A stretch of DNA of 64,000 nt from Parvularculaceae bacterium (GCA_028280115.1 JANQMJ010000006.1:1-64000); one strand, 5' to 3'; counted from the first letter of the stretch, positions 29,381-39,440 are shown. A program made the numbers and translations. Notes: generated by a model from the letters alone, not told the origin.

Positions 29381-30919
29381 ATGGTCGCGCAAGTCGCCAC
29401 ATTCGCGTTTCACGGAGTCGAGGCGCGGCCGGTCAAGGTCGAGGTCCAGCTGACCGGCGGTCAGCCCGCCTTCGCCCTAGTGGGCCTTCCCGACAAGGCC
29501 GTTTCGGAAGCAAGAGAACGGGTGCGGGCGGCGTTGTGCGCCGTCGGTCTCGGCCTGCCGCCCAAGCGCATCACCGTCAATCTCGCCCCGGCGGACCTGC
29601 CCAAGGAAGGCAGCCATTACGACCTTGCCGTGGCGCTCGGCGTGCTGATCGAAATGGGCGCGGCGCCCCATGACGCCGCGGCCGGCTTTGCAGTGATGGG
29701 CGAGCTGGGCCTTGACGGCTCGATCGCGCCGGTGGCCGGGGCGCTGCCAGCCGCGGTCGCCGCCAACGCCATGGGGCTTGGTCTGATCTGCCCGGCCGAA
29801 AGCGGCGCCGAAGCGGCTTGGGCCGGGGGCGATGCGGAGATTTTGGCGCCCAAGTCGATCATCCAGCTGGTCAATCATTTCAAGGGCGCGCAAGTTCTTT
29901 CCCGGCCCGAACCGGGCGCCTTGACGGCGCCCGAAGCCGTCGCTGACCTCGCCGAAGTCAAAGGTCAGGAGACCGCCAAGCGGGCGCTGGAAGTCGCCGC
30001 GGCCGGGGGCCACAACCTTCTCATGATCGGTCCGCCGGGGGCCGGCAAATCAATGCTGGCGGCGCGCCTGCCGGGTCTGTTGCCGCCGCTGAGCGCCGCT
30101 GAAATGCTCGAAATTTCCATGATCCAGTCACTCGCCGGTCTGCTTGAGGGCGGTCGCCTCACCCGGGCGCGGCCGTTTCGCGCGCCGCATCATTCCGCTT
30201 CCATGGCGGCGATGGTCGGCGGCGGTTTGCGCGCCCGGCCCGGCGAAGCATCGCTGGCCCATCACGGCGTTCTGTTTCTCGACGAACTGCCGGAATTTTC
30301 CGCGCCGGTGCTCGACAGCCTGCGCCAACCGCTCGAAACCGGCGACGTGCTGATCGCACGGGCGAATTTTCATGTGCGCTATCCTGCGCGCTTTCAGCTT
30401 GTCGCCGCGATGAACCCTTGCCGCTGCGGTTATGGCCGGGCGAGCGGCCGGGCGTGCGGGCGCGGGCCGAACTGCGAGGAAGTTTATCAGTCGAAAATTT
30501 CCGGCCCGCTGCTCGACCGCATGGACCTTGCCGTTGAACTGCCTGCGGTCACGCCCGCCGATCTTGCCGCGCCGGCGAGCGGCGAAGACACCAAGACCGT
30601 CGCTGTGCGGGTCGCCGCAGCGCGCGCTTCCCAACTCGACCGCGCCGGCGCGACCAACGCTGCGCTGACCGATGCGGGCCTTTCCAAATGCGCCGCGCCG
30701 GACGCCGAAGGCGCCGCGCTTTTGTCTCGCGCGGCCGAAGCCCTGCGTCTTTCCGCCCGTGCTTACACAAGAATATTGCGCGTCGCGCGAACGCTTGCCG
30801 ATCTTGACGGCGTAGACGGCGTGCGCCGCCGCCACATCGCCGAAGCCGTCAGTTTCCGCCGCCGCGAGGCCGGCGGCCCCGCCGAAACCGCCCAGATCAG
30901 CGCCGCGCGCGCATTTTAG
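29381..30919 (+). CDS. comM: YifB/ComM family magnesium-chelatase-like AAA+ ATPase
   Basis: 512 residues. The N-terminal Lon-protease-like fold domain (about 20-150) has Gly-Leu-Pro-Asp-Lys-Ala-Val. The AAA+ domain has Walker A Gly-Pro-Pro-Gly-Ala-Gly-Lys-Ser near residue 218 and Walker B Phe-Leu-Asp-Glu-Leu-Pro-Glu near 300. A four-Cys cluster (Cys-Arg-Cys-Gly-Tyr to Cys-Gly-Arg-Gly-Pro-Asn-Cys) follows near 347. ComM is a hexameric helicase that aids branch migration during natural transformation in other proteobacteria; whether this organism is competent is unknown. GGGGGAG precedes the ATG. It stands alone. Confidence 0.92.
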   Translation: MVAQVATFAFHGVEARPVKVEVQLTGGQPAFALVGLPDKAVSEARERVRAALCAVGLGLPPKRITVNLAPADLPKEGSHYDLAVALGVLIEMGAAPHDAAAGFAVMGELGLDGSIAPVAGALPAAVAANAMGLGLICPAESGAEAAWAGGDAEILAPKSIIQLVNHFKGAQVLSRPEPGALTAPEAVADLAEVKGQETAKRALEVAAAGGHNLLMIGPPGAGKSMLAARLPGLLPPLSAAEMLEISMIQSLAGLLEGGRLTRARPFRAPHHSASMAAMVGGGLRARPGEASLAHHGVLFLDELPEFSAPVLDSLRQPLETGDVLIARANFHVRYPARFQLVAAMNPCRCGYGRASGRACGRGPNCEEVYQSKISGPLLDRMDLAVELPAVTPADLAAPASGEDTKTVAVRVAAARASQLDRAGATNAALTDAGLSKCAAPDAEGAALLSRAAEALRLSARAYTRILRVARTLADLDGVDGVRRRHIAEAVSFRRREAGGPAETAQISAARAF

Positions 30920-31001
30920 CGGCTGCGTTAACCAACCCTCTCAACTTTTTTTCAAGCCGGAAACTGCACTGTGCAAAGCACTCGGGCAGGGGACGGTCTT
31001 G

Positions 31002-32846
31002 ATGATGCAAAATGGCGACGGCGAAATTGCGGACGATGGCGACGAGTTTATCGTCCTTTGCGAGTCTGACGGCGTCATCCGTTTCGTATCGCGATCCTTC
31101 GCCGCCTTGTTCGGCGCACCCGCCGAACGATGGCAGGGCAAGACTTTCGCGCCGGGCGGCGGCGAGGCGCGCCCCGGCGCCCCGGCCTCATTTCGCACTA
31201 CTATCCCTTTGAACGGCGGCGACATGATCGTCGACTGGGAAGAAACCGTCCTTTCCGGCGGCGAGCGGCTCTACGCCGGGCGCGCGCCAGGCGCCGACGG
31301 CGCGGCGTCTTCTCGAGGCGGCAAGGCCGCCGGCGACGCCAAAAAAATGCAATTCCTCGCCACCATGAGCCACGAAATGCGAACGCCGCTCAACGGCATT
31401 CTCGGCATGAACGGGCTCTTGCTCGACACTGCGCTTGAGCCCAATCAGCGTGCTTACGCGGAATCGGTGCGCGAATCCGGCGTTGCGCTGTTGGCGCTGA
31501 TCAACGATCTCCTCGACTACGCCAAAATCGAGGCCGGAAAGCTCGAACTCGATTCGGAAGCATTCAGTCCGTATGCGCTCATTCAAGGAATCGCCGAGCT
31601 CCTGTCGCTGCGCGCTGCCGATAAGGGTGTAGAAATCACGTCCTTCGTGGACGAAAGAATCCCGCGCAAAATTTTCGGGGACGAATCGCGTTTGCGCCAG
31701 GTGCTGATCAATCTTACCGGCAACGCCGTCAAATTCACCGATACCGGCGGCGTCGCGCTGGAGGCGCATTTCGTCCGCAGCAGCGAAATCATGACGCATT
31801 TCCGCGTCGACGTGCGCGATACCGGCATCGGCATCCCCGAGCATTTGCAATCGACGATCTTCGAAGAGTTTTCCCAGGCCGATTCCGACCCCGAGCGGAA
31901 AAAGGAAGGCACCGGGCTCGGCCTTTCGATCGCGCGCAAGATCGTGCGCGCCATGGGCGGCGATATCTTGCTTGAAAGCACGCCCGGCGAAGGCAGCATT
32001 TTTTCCTTCGAACTTGGCTTTCCCTATGAAGCGGCCGACCGGCCGGTCCGCGAACCGCTCGGCGCGTCCGCAGTGATCGCGACAAGATCGCCCGTGCTCG
32101 CGCGCAGCCTCGAGCTCCAGCTCGCCGCCCTGAGCGTAACGCAAACCGTTTGCGTGACGTCGGCGGCCGAGGCGTTGAACGCGCTTAAGGAACGTCCGGG
32201 AGCGGCCTTGTTGTGCGACATCTACCTCGCCGGCGAAGGCGCGGCGTCGCTCGCCAGGGCGTGCCGGCGCGCGCTGGTATTGCTCTCGCCGCTTGCCCGG
32301 GACCGACTCGGCGAACTGAAAAAAGTCGGCTTCGATCGTTATCTGATCAAGCCGATCCGTCAGTCCTCGCTTTACGAACAGCTCGCCGAACGCGACCCCC
32401 CGCCGCCCCGTGAACAAATCGCCGCGCCGGTCGAAACCCAACATCCCGAACGGCGCTTCAACATTCTTCTGGCGGAAGACAATCAGATCAACGCCGTCTT
32501 GGCCACCGCGATCATCAAACGCGCCGGCCATGGCGTTCATGTCGCGAAGAACGGCGAGGAGGCCGTCGCCGCTGTGTGTCGGGGCGATTACGACATCGTC
32601 CTCATGGACATGCACATGCCCGAGGTCGACGGGCTCGAGGCGACGCGGCGCATCCGCGCGCTAGACGGCGAGCTTGGACGCATCCCCATCGTCGCGCTCA
32701 CCGCCAACGCCATGGCCAGCGACCGGCGCAAATGCGTCGCCGCCGGGATGGACGATTTCATTTCAAAGCCTTTCGAACCGTCCGATCTGACCGGCATGCT
32801 GCAGAAATGGGGCGGCGCGAAAAGCGATTTTTCGAAGGCATCCTGA
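31002..32846 (+). CDS. Hybrid sensor histidine kinase / response regulator
   Basis: A 614-residue soluble multidomain protein with no membrane helix. A PAS-like segment (about 10-100) precedes a HisKA domain with Met-Ser-His-Glu-Met-Arg-Thr-Pro-Leu (His about 125). The HATPase domain has Asp-Thr-Gly-Ile-Gly-Ile and a Gly-Thr-Gly-Leu-Gly-Leu-Ser box near 305. A first receiver-like domain (about 350-460) lacks a clear phosphorylation pocket. The second receiver (about 485-605) is intact, with Leu-Ala-Glu-Asp-Asn near 490 and the phosphoacceptor Asp in Val-Leu-Met-Asp-Met-His-Met-Pro. There is no Hpt domain. The start is ATG 31002 or 31005; a TTG precedes it. Confidence 0.9.
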   Translation: MMQNGDGEIADDGDEFIVLCESDGVIRFVSRSFAALFGAPAERWQGKTFAPGGGEARPGAPASFRTTIPLNGGDMIVDWEETVLSGGERLYAGRAPGADGAASSRGGKAAGDAKKMQFLATMSHEMRTPLNGILGMNGLLLDTALEPNQRAYAESVRESGVALLALINDLLDYAKIEAGKLELDSEAFSPYALIQGIAELLSLRAADKGVEITSFVDERIPRKIFGDESRLRQVLINLTGNAVKFTDTGGVALEAHFVRSSEIMTHFRVDVRDTGIGIPEHLQSTIFEEFSQADSDPERKKEGTGLGLSIARKIVRAMGGDILLESTPGEGSIFSFELGFPYEAADRPVREPLGASAVIATRSPVLARSLELQLAALSVTQTVCVTSAAEALNALKERPGAALLCDIYLAGEGAASLARACRRALVLLSPLARDRLGELKKVGFDRYLIKPIRQSSLYEQLAERDPPPPREQIAAPVETQHPERRFNILLAEDNQINAVLATAIIKRAGHGVHVAKNGEEAVAAVCRGDYDIVLMDMHMPEVDGLEATRRIRALDGELGRIPIVALTANAMASDRRKCVAAGMDDFISKPFEPSDLTGMLQKWGGAKSDFSKAS

Positions 32847-32902
32847 GATAAGCGGGCCCGTCCCGCCTTTATTCCGACAGAAAACCCGCCTAGCGTTTTC
32901 TC

Positions 32903-34609
32903 ATGACGGAGCAAAAAAAGCCGGCCGCCGGCGTCAAGAGTTACGGTTGGACGGAACTTATCCGGGCGATCAGGCGCCGAAAGACTGGTGCCATGTTTGT
33001 CTTGGGTTTCGCAGCCGGTCTTCCCTACGTTCTGATCACAGGCACGTTGAATGCTTGGTTTACAAACGAAAACATAAGTGTTGCGACGATTGGGATATTC
33101 TCCTGGATCATTATCATCTACAGCTTTAAATTTCTTTGGTCTCCGGCGGTCGATCGCGCGCCGGCGCCGAAATTATTCGGCATGGGTCAACGTCGCGCGG
33201 CAATCTTGATATTGCAAGGCGTTATTCTTTCCGCGCTCTTCGCCATTTCGACCATCAACCCTTCGGAGCAGATTGGGCTTATCGCAATAGCTGCGGTCGT
33301 ATGCACATTCGCGTCTGCCTCGCAGGACGTATTGATCGACGCGTGGCGTATTGAGGTCGCTGATGAAGAGATTACAATCGACCTTCTATCGGCGGTCTAT
33401 CAGCTCGGCTACAGACTGTCCGTCATACTCGGCGGCGCCGGCGCCCTGATCGTTGCGGCGCGCATCGGCTGGAACGACACCTTCGTCGTCCTGACATTCT
33501 TGATGGCCGCCGCTGTCAGCGGCGTATTTGTCGCCGTCGACAGCCCGATCGGCGAACGCACGCGTAAGGTCGACAGCGCGCCGCCGCTATGGCGCAATCT
33601 CGCGCTGACGCCAGTATTGATTGGCTGGGCCTGGTCGTTCACGGCGCTGTTTGGGTTTATGGCGTTTGCGCTTAATGCGCCTGACGAGGCCAATGCGCGC
33701 GCCTTTACGTTGCAAACCGGGCCGCTCATTATTCTTGCGTCGATTATTGCGCCCGTCATCGCTGCGTCGCTGATGCTGTACGCCCATGCGCGCATCAAGC
33801 CGGGCGTAACGGCTCAAAAAACTTGGCCGGGACAAAAGATGCTGGACGCTCTTTACGGCTCCGTCCTGGCGCCCATGGCGGATTTGATCTCTCGGTTGAG
33901 GCTGGCCGCTATCCTTGTTTTGGTTCTTGTTCTTTCTTACCGCTTTACGGATCTTGTGTGGGGCGCATTCGCCTATCCTTTTTACCTCGGCGAGAATTAC
34001 GGCGCGCTCGGCCATACGCTCGACGAAGTAGCCGTCGCATCCAAGTTGTTTGGCGCCTTGATGACTTTCGTCGGCATTGGCGTCGGCGGCGTCGCCATCG
34101 TTAAAATCGGCCGAATGCCCTGCCTTTTCGCCGGCGCTGTGCTGGCGGCGGCGACCAATCTCCTTTTTGCTGACCTGGCCTTGGGCGGGAGCAATACGCA
34201 CGCATTTATGTCTGCGCTTCGCCTATATACGCTTTTTGGATTCATGCAGCCGCTAGCGGACTTTCTCCAGCTGCAAGTCACGGCGAACGAAGCGCTCGCG
34301 CAATTGATGGTTGTGATTGCGGCGGAAAATCTTGCGGTGGGTTTTGCAAGCGCGGCGATTGTCGTTTACCTCTCCTCAATAGTGAACAAGCAGTACGCTG
34401 CGGTTCAATACGCGCTGTTGGCGTCCTTGGGATTCCTGCTCGGTTCGCTTGGCCGCGGCGCGCTTGGCGAATTGATCGAAATTCGCGGCTTTGCCTATGT
34501 CTTTTACCTAACAGCCGCACTGGGGCTCGTCGCTGTCATCGCATCAGGATTGGAATGGGTGCGTCAGCGCCGCAGTCAGTCTTTGATTACGGAATCGGGG
34601 CCCGCCTAG
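32903..34609 (+). CDS. AmpG-like MFS permease
   Basis: 568 residues with about 14 hydrophobic segments. The Gly-Phe-Ala-Ala-Gly-Leu-Pro-Tyr motif near residue 37 and Trp-Ser-Pro-Ala-Val-Asp-Arg near 78 are typical of AmpG, the inner-membrane importer of anhydro-muropeptides, and its relatives. The gene has more A/T in third positions than its neighbours. No recycling enzymes (amiD, nagZ, ldcA) are adjacent, so the substrate stays open. Its stop overlaps that of the convergent lipoprotein gene by four bases (CTAG). Confidence 0.78.
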   Translation: MTEQKKPAAGVKSYGWTELIRAIRRRKTGAMFVLGFAAGLPYVLITGTLNAWFTNENISVATIGIFSWIIIIYSFKFLWSPAVDRAPAPKLFGMGQRRAAILILQGVILSALFAISTINPSEQIGLIAIAAVVCTFASASQDVLIDAWRIEVADEEITIDLLSAVYQLGYRLSVILGGAGALIVAARIGWNDTFVVLTFLMAAAVSGVFVAVDSPIGERTRKVDSAPPLWRNLALTPVLIGWAWSFTALFGFMAFALNAPDEANARAFTLQTGPLIILASIIAPVIAASLMLYAHARIKPGVTAQKTWPGQKMLDALYGSVLAPMADLISRLRLAAILVLVLVLSYRFTDLVWGAFAYPFYLGENYGALGHTLDEVAVASKLFGALMTFVGIGVGGVAIVKIGRMPCLFAGAVLAAATNLLFADLALGGSNTHAFMSALRLYTLFGFMQPLADFLQLQVTANEALAQLMVVIAAENLAVGFASAAIVVYLSSIVNKQYAAVQYALLASLGFLLGSLGRGALGELIEIRGFAYVFYLTAALGLVAVIASGLEWVRQRRSQSLITESGPA

Positions 34610-34992
34610 CCGGCCGCGAGACAGGCGGAAAGGTCGGGTTTTTCTTCATCCGAACGGAGCGCGGCGGCATCCACATGGCGCACGGTCGCCGCGCCCATTT
34701 CATCAGGATAAAGAATAAGTATCAGCGCGCAGGTGCGAAGGCCGTAGCGGCGGTATTCGCCCTCGCCCTCGCGGCGCACCAGCGCGGGCGCGCCCAGGAG
34801 CGTATCAACCTCGCCGCCCGACGCGCCGAGAAGATCGCTTAACGCATAGACCGGCGCTGCGGGCACAGCGGTTTCCGCAGGCACCGCGCCAGCCTCGCGC
34901 GAGGACGTCGCGCAGGAAGCCGCGGCGAGCATGGCGCCGACGCTGAACACTATTCGAAACCCAAAAGACGAACCTGTCATCGCCGCCGCCAT
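34606..34992 (-). CDS. Small lipoprotein of unknown function
   Basis: 128 residues with a type II signal peptide: a hydrophobic stretch and lipobox Ala-Ala-Ser-Cys (Cys about 27). A mature part of about 100 residues contains Leu-Leu-Gly-Ala-Ser-Gly-Gly-Glu-Val-Asp-Thr-Leu-Leu-Gly, reminiscent of small SmpA/BamE-like outer-membrane lipoproteins but too short to assign. An in-frame ATG at 34977 is an alternative start. Confidence 0.65.
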   Translation of the reverse strand: MAAAMTGSSFGFRIVFSVGAMLAAASCATSSREAGAVPAETAVPAAPVYALSDLLGASGGEVDTLLGAPALVRREGEGEYRRYGLRTCALILILYPDEMGAATVRHVDAAALRSDEEKPDLSACLAAG

Positions 34993-35137
34993 ACAAGAAA
35001 GAGGTTAAGACCGGGAAAACCAGGCGCACCCTAACGGCGGCCGCCGCGGCCGGCAACGATAACCGCGTCGCCTTGCGCCAGCCGCGCGCGTTTTCTATAA
35101 GCGCGGCGTCTTTTCCAAGCACGCCGAAGGATTTCTC

Positions 35138-36136
35138 ATGCCGGAACACCGCCTCGACGTCATCGGCGTCGGCAACGCCATTGTCGACGTGCTCGCCAAG
35201 GCGGATGATGCGTTCCTGGCGGCCCACGACATCCCGAAAGGCGGCATGATCCTCATTGATGAGGCCCGCGCCCATAAAATTTACGCCGCCATGGGCGCAG
35301 GGGTTGAAATTTCCGGCGGCTCCGCAGCGAACACCGTGGCCTGCATCGCCTCGCTCGGCGGTTCGGGCGGCTTTGTCGGCAAAGTCGCGGACGACACGCT
35401 TGGCGAGATTTTCCGGCACGATTTGCGCGCGCTCGGCGTTGAATACGAAACCGCGCCGCTCAAGGGCGGGCCGGCTACGGGTCGGTGCCTGATCAATGTG
35501 ACGCCGGATGCGCAGCGCTCCATGTCGACCTTTCTGGGCGCGGCGGGTTTTGCCGGATCGGACGACATCGACAAAGCCCAGATCAAACGCGCGGCAATCA
35601 TTTTTTTCGAAGGCTATCTCTTCGAGCCGCTCATCGCGCGCGAGGCGTTCGTTCACGCTTGCGACATCGCCCAGGCCAATGGCGTGCGGACGGCGTTGAC
35701 CCTGTCGGACGCCGGCGTCGTCGAGCGCCAGGGCGCGGGCCTCATCGATTTCATTCGCGACCATATCGACATCCTGCTCGCCAACGAACACGAAGCCGAA
35801 GCGCTGTTCGGATCGTCGGACAGCGCGGCGCTGGGCGAGGCGGCGCGCAAGATGTGCTCCCTGACCGCCGTGACCCACTCGGAAAGAGGCTCCGAACTCA
35901 TCCCCCGCGACGGCGCGGTCGTGCCGATTAAGCCCGCGCCGCCGGACCGGGTGGTCGACACCACCGGCGCGGGCGACGCCTATGCGGCCGGGTTGCTGTT
36001 CGGTCTGGCGCGCGGGTTTGCGCTCGACCGCGCCGGGGCGCTGGGCTCTCTTGCGGCCAGCGAGGTCATCAGCCATTTCGGCGCCCGGCCGGACCGGCCG
36101 CTCAAAACCCTCGCGGAAAAAGCGGGCCTGCTTTAG
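35138..36136 (+). CDS. PfkB family sugar/nucleoside kinase (adenosine-kinase-like)
   Basis: A 332-residue ribokinase-fold enzyme that phosphorylates a sugar or nucleoside with ATP. The first motif (Gly-Gly-Ser-Ala-Ala-Asn-Thr, about 65-71) and the anion-hole/catalytic motif Asp-Thr-Thr-Gly-Ala-Gly-Asp-Ala (about 271-278, catalytic Asp last) are intact. The overall pattern resembles alphaproteobacterial adenosine kinases. AAGGA lies just upstream of the ATG. The stop overlaps that of convergent coaE by four bases. Confidence 0.85.
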   Translation: MPEHRLDVIGVGNAIVDVLAKADDAFLAAHDIPKGGMILIDEARAHKIYAAMGAGVEISGGSAANTVACIASLGGSGGFVGKVADDTLGEIFRHDLRALGVEYETAPLKGGPATGRCLINVTPDAQRSMSTFLGAAGFAGSDDIDKAQIKRAAIIFFEGYLFEPLIAREAFVHACDIAQANGVRTALTLSDAGVVERQGAGLIDFIRDHIDILLANEHEAEALFGSSDSAALGEAARKMCSLTAVTHSERGSELIPRDGAVVPIKPAPPDRVVDTTGAGDAYAAGLLFGLARGFALDRAGALGSLAASEVISHFGARPDRPLKTLAEKAGLL

Positions 36137-36729
36137 GCGAAGTGCGCCTTAATGTCGGCGAAGACCGTTTCGACCGCATGACGGGTTTCTTCCAAAGGCT
36201 GCGCCGTGTCGATGACATAATCGGCCCGCGCGCGCTTTTCCTCGTCGGGCAATTGCTCGGCGATGATGGCGTCAAGCTTTTCTTCCGTCATGCCTGGCCG
36301 GGCGAGCACGCGCTCGCGCTGAACGGCCGCCGGCGCCGAAACGACCACGACCGCGTCGAATATCGCTTCCGTTGCGTTTTCAAAAAGCAGCGGAATGTCG
36401 AACACCGCCGCCGGAGCGTTGGCGCTTTCCGCTTCAGCCAGAAAACGTTCGCGGTCCGCCGCGACCAGCGGATGGACAATGGATTCGAGCTTGCGCAATT
36501 GCGCGGGGTCGGTCAGGGCCAGCGCCGCAAGCCTGGCGCGATCGACGGCGCCGCTGACGATCGCATCGGGAAAGGCCGCGCGCAGCGGTTCAACCGCCGC
36601 GCCGCCCGGCGCATACATACGATGCACTGCTTCGTCCGCGCTCCAGACCGCCGCGCCGAGGTCCGCGAACATGCCAAGCACGGTCGATTTGCCCATGCCG
36701 ATGGAGCCGGTAAGGCCGATCTTGATCAT
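36133..36729 (-). CDS. coaE: Dephospho-CoA kinase
   Basis: A 198-residue enzyme for the last step of coenzyme A synthesis. P-loop Gly-Ser-Ile-Gly-Met-Gly-Lys-Ser at residues 8-15 and the Asp-Ile-Pro-Leu-Leu-Phe-Glu motif near 111 are diagnostic. The ATG at 36729 overlaps the aroE stop (ATGA), so the two are translationally coupled. It is the last of a leftward run: PPDK regulator, maf, aroE, coaE. In many alphaproteobacteria dnaQ follows; here it does not. Confidence 0.95.
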   Translation of the reverse strand: MIKIGLTGSIGMGKSTVLGMFADLGAAVWSADEAVHRMYAPGGAAVEPLRAAFPDAIVSGAVDRARLAALALTDPAQLRKLESIVHPLVAADRERFLAEAESANAPAAVFDIPLLFENATEAIFDAVVVVSAPAAVQRERVLARPGMTEEKLDAIIAEQLPDEEKRARADYVIDTAQPLEETRHAVETVFADIKAHFA

Positions 36730-37571
36730 GGCCCGCTCCGCCGTTTGAGTTCCGCAACGAGGTCGGCGCGCAAAGCCCCATCGACCCGGCACGCCGCGCC
36801 AAACCAAGCGCGAAAGCCGGGCGCAGCCTGATGCATCAGCATGGAAAGCCCGTCGACCGTGGGATGGTCGCGTGCTTTGGCGGCGATCAATAGCGGCGTT
36901 TCGAGCGGCGAATAGACGATGTCCGCGATGAGGGCGGTCTTGTTCGCCGCGCTGAGATCAAAATCGAGCGGCGGCTGGCCGGTCATGCCCAGGCTGGTCG
37001 TATTGACAATGATGTCGGCCATACCGGCGGTGCTGTCGCGATCATCCCAGTCGACAGCGGTCAGACCGAACGCGGCGGCGAGGTCATCTGCCTTGGACCG
37101 CGTCCGGTTGGCGACGACAAGAGCGGCGACGCCCAGTTCCTTGAGCGCCAGCGCAACGCCCCTTGCCGCGCCGCCGGCGCCGAGGATAAGTGCGGATTTA
37201 AGACTTTGCTCGTCGCAGGCCTCGCGAACCGCGGCGGCAAAACCCGCAATGTCGGAATTGTCCGCATAGGGACCATCCTCGGCGAAGGTCAGCATGTTGG
37301 CCGCGCCGGCTTTTCGCGCCGCGTCGCTGGCGACCGCCGCATAGCGCAGCGCATGTTCCTTGTGGGGGATCGTGACGTTGACGCCGGCGAAGCCGACAGC
37401 GTCAAGCGCATCCATCGCCCGCGCGAAACTGTCATAATCGGGCTCGATCGCCAGCGGAATATAATAGCCGTCAACGCCTGCCCGGTCGGCCCAGATCGTA
37501 TGGATCAGCGGCGAGAGCGAATGGCCCACCGGCCAGCCGACGACCCCGGCGAGGAGAGGCGAGCCGCTCAC
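36726..37571 (-). CDS. aroE: Shikimate dehydrogenase
   Basis: A 281-residue NADPH enzyme of aromatic amino acid synthesis. The N-terminal Gly-His-Ser-Leu-Ser-Pro motif (about 16-21) binds shikimate. Asn-Val-Thr-Ile-Pro-His-Lys (about 65-71) holds the catalytic Lys, and Gly-Ala-Gly-Gly-Ala-Ala-Arg (about 132-138) binds NADPH. It is two bases after maf and overlaps coaE. Confidence 0.95.
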   Translation of the reverse strand: MSGSPLLAGVVGWPVGHSLSPLIHTIWADRAGVDGYYIPLAIEPDYDSFARAMDALDAVGFAGVNVTIPHKEHALRYAAVASDAARKAGAANMLTFAEDGPYADNSDIAGFAAAVREACDEQSLKSALILGAGGAARGVALALKELGVAALVVANRTRSKADDLAAAFGLTAVDWDDRDSTAGMADIIVNTTSLGMTGQPPLDFDLSAANKTALIADIVYSPLETPLLIAAKARDHPTVDGLSMLMHQAAPGFRAWFGAACRVDGALRADLVAELKRRSGP

Positions 37572-37573
37572 CG

Positions 37574-38176
37574 TTAAAATTCCAGCGCGCCCTGGGCGCG
37601 CAGAAACCCGAGCAGCGGAAACAGCGCAAGACCCAGCACCGCGAAATAATCGCCTTCGATGCGGTCGAACAATCGCGCGCCAAGCTTTTCCACCTGATAG
37701 GCGCCGACGCTGGCGAGAATGGGCTCGCCGGAAGCGGCGAGATAGGCGTCGATTTCCGCTGGGTCCATATTTCGCATGGTGAGCTGCGGGCGGCTGAGAT
37801 TGCGCCAGACGATCTCGCCGCGTCGGGCGACCGCGACGGCGTTGATCAGCGTATGGGCCGCGCCCTGAAGCGTGAAAAGCCGCGCCCGCGCTTCATCCAT
37901 GGTGCGCGGCTTGTCATAGGCGCGGCCTTCGAACTCAAGGATCTGATCGGCCCCAATCACCAGCGCGTCAGGCTCGGCCGCCACGCCAAGCGCTTTTGCT
38001 TCGGCGAGTTTCATGGCGGTTTCTTCTAGGTCGAGGCCCGCCACCATCGCCGCGCGTTTGATCGCGTCTTCATCCACAGGGGGGCTTTTCTGCTCGAACG
38101 GGACGCCGGCGCCGGTGAGTATGGCCGCGCGGATAGCGCTTCCCGAGGCAAGCACGATCCTCGGCGCCGGGCTCAT
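37574..38176 (-). CDS. maf: Maf family nucleoside-triphosphate pyrophosphatase
   Basis: 200 residues. The N-terminal Leu-Ala-Ser-Gly-Ser motif (about 9-13) is the Maf signature, followed by Glu near 27 and Ile-Gly-Ala-Asp-Gln (about 73-77). Maf proteins hydrolyse non-canonical or pyrimidine NTPs; the exact specificity is unclear. Its ATG overlaps the stop of the upstream PPDK-regulator gene. Confidence 0.92.
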   Translation of the reverse strand: MSPAPRIVLASGSAIRAAILTGAGVPFEQKSPPVDEDAIKRAAMVAGLDLEETAMKLAEAKALGVAAEPDALVIGADQILEFEGRAYDKPRTMDEARARLFTLQGAAHTLINAVAVARRGEIVWRNLSRPQLTMRNMDPAEIDAYLAASGEPILASVGAYQVEKLGARLFDRIEGDYFAVLGLALFPLLGFLRAQGALEF

Positions 38177-39051
38177 TTGTTGCGCCGCGCGGAAAGCTTG
38201 GTGAGGATCGCCGCAGCGGTTTCCTCAACCGACTTGCGGGTCACGTCGATTGTCGGCCAACCATGCTTGGCGTAAAGCCGCCGGGCGCGCTGGACCTCGG
38301 CGCGGATGAGGTCAAGATCGGAATAGTCATCCGCCGAGCCTTGCGCCTTAAGACCGCCCAAGCGGCTTTTGCGGATTTGCGCCAGCCGTTCGGGGCTCGC
38401 CACCAGACCGACAACCAACGGTTTTCTAAGTCCAAAAAGTTCGGACGGCGGATTGCCGGTGGGAACCAACGGGACATTGGCGGCCTTAATGCCGCGATTA
38501 GCCAGATACATGCAGGTCGGCGTTTTGGACGTGCGGCTGACCCCGACGAGCACCACGTCAGCCGGCTCAAGATCCCACAGCATCTGCCCGTCATCATGGG
38601 AAAGCGTATAATCGAGCGCGGCGATCCGCCGAAAGTAATCTTCGTCGAGCTGGTGCTGGGCGCCGGGCCGAAGCGATTGTTCAAGACCGAGATATTCGGT
38701 GAAAGCATTAAGCAGGGGATCGAGCACTGACACGGCCGGGGTTTGCAGCTCGCTGCAGCGAATTTCCAATAGCCGGCGCAGTTCCGGATTAATGATCGTA
38801 TAAAGCACGATCCCCGGCGCGGCCTCGATCTCCGCCAGGGTCCGTTCCATATGCGGCCGCGAACGCACCAGCGCATAAATATGCTCCAGCGGCTTGGCGG
38901 CGGCGAATTGGGAAGCCGTGGCCTTGAGCATCGCGTTGAGCGTTTCCCCCGTGGAGTCCGAGACCAGGTGCACATGGAAATAGGTCGCCAGCGGCCCGCC
39001 GATGGGGCTGCGTCTTTGACTGATCGGATTTTGCTCCTGTGCTTCACTCAT
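38173..39051 (-). CDS. Pyruvate, phosphate dikinase regulatory protein (DUF299/PPSR family)
   Basis: A 292-residue bifunctional kinase/pyrophosphorylase family protein that controls PPDK or PEP synthase by reversible phosphorylation. The N-terminal Val-Ser-Asp-Ser-Thr-Gly-Glu-Thr motif, a central Ser-Arg-Thr-Ser-Lys-Thr-Pro-Thr P-loop-like motif near residue 172 and the Val-Thr-Arg-Lys-Ser-Val-Glu-Glu-Thr-Ala motif near the C-terminus are all present. It is the gene that flanks oriC opposite hemE in Caulobacter-type chromosomes. It is transcribed away from the presumed origin. Confidence 0.95.
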   Translation of the reverse strand: MSEAQEQNPISQRRSPIGGPLATYFHVHLVSDSTGETLNAMLKATASQFAAAKPLEHIYALVRSRPHMERTLAEIEAAPGIVLYTIINPELRRLLEIRCSELQTPAVSVLDPLLNAFTEYLGLEQSLRPGAQHQLDEDYFRRIAALDYTLSHDDGQMLWDLEPADVVLVGVSRTSKTPTCMYLANRGIKAANVPLVPTGNPPSELFGLRKPLVVGLVASPERLAQIRKSRLGGLKAQGSADDYSDLDLIRAEVQRARRLYAKHGWPTIDVTRKSVEETAAAILTKLSARRNK

Positions 39052-39440
39052 GACGGGGATTTATAAGGGAAAAAGCGCACAAACGGCGAGAGGTTAATTG
39101 TCCCTGCGGAAGATATGCCATGTCATGCCGATGCGGCGCCCAGGGGAATTTGAAAACCCTTAATCCAGATAATTGACCCAGGAAATCCGCATGACCTGCG
39201 GAATCTTTTCCTTTCCACAAAACTTTCTGCCGCCCAATCCCGCTTCATGCTTCCCCGGAGCCGGCATTTCAACATATAGATGACAATGTCTTCCCGATGG
39301 GATGTTTTGTGGAGATGGCGGGCATACCGACCTGAAAGATTCCCGCTTTTCCTTTTCCCGACAATCCGGAGGGAATCTTTATATTCATCCTTTTTTAAGA
39401 TTCCTTTATAGAAAGTTAATCGGTAAAGATTGGTTGCTTA
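39052..39440. other. Putative chromosomal replication origin (oriC)
   Basis: This 389-bp gap between divergent hemE and the PPDK-regulator gene is where oriC lies in Caulobacter and relatives. It has no ORF. Its right third (about 39330-39440) is AT-rich, with T and A runs. Four copies of AAGATTCC, two in each orientation (39200-39207, 39336-39343, 39372-39379, 39397-39404), each contain a GANTC methylation site. The middle two form a perfect 10-bp inverted repeat. CTTTCCACA (39211-39219) is a weak DnaA-box candidate; no perfect TTATCCACA is present. Genes on both sides are transcribed outward. Confidence 0.75.
39335..39380. repeat. 10-bp inverted repeat with GANTC sites in the presumed origin
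   Basis: AAAGATTCCC (39335-39344) and GGGAATCTTT (39371-39380) are exact reverse complements, 26 bases apart. Each contains a GANTC motif. A pyrimidine-rich stretch of C and T runs lies between them. Confidence 0.85.

Noticed and set aside
31188..32615. Minus-strand ORF of 475 codons opposite the hybrid kinase
   Set aside because: The plus-strand protein has every expected kinase and receiver motif. The antisense frame has none.
34805..36076. Minus-strand ORF of 423 codons opposite the PfkB kinase
   Set aside because: The plus-strand kinase has the intact Gly-Ala-Gly-Asp motif and a ribosome site; the antisense frame has neither.
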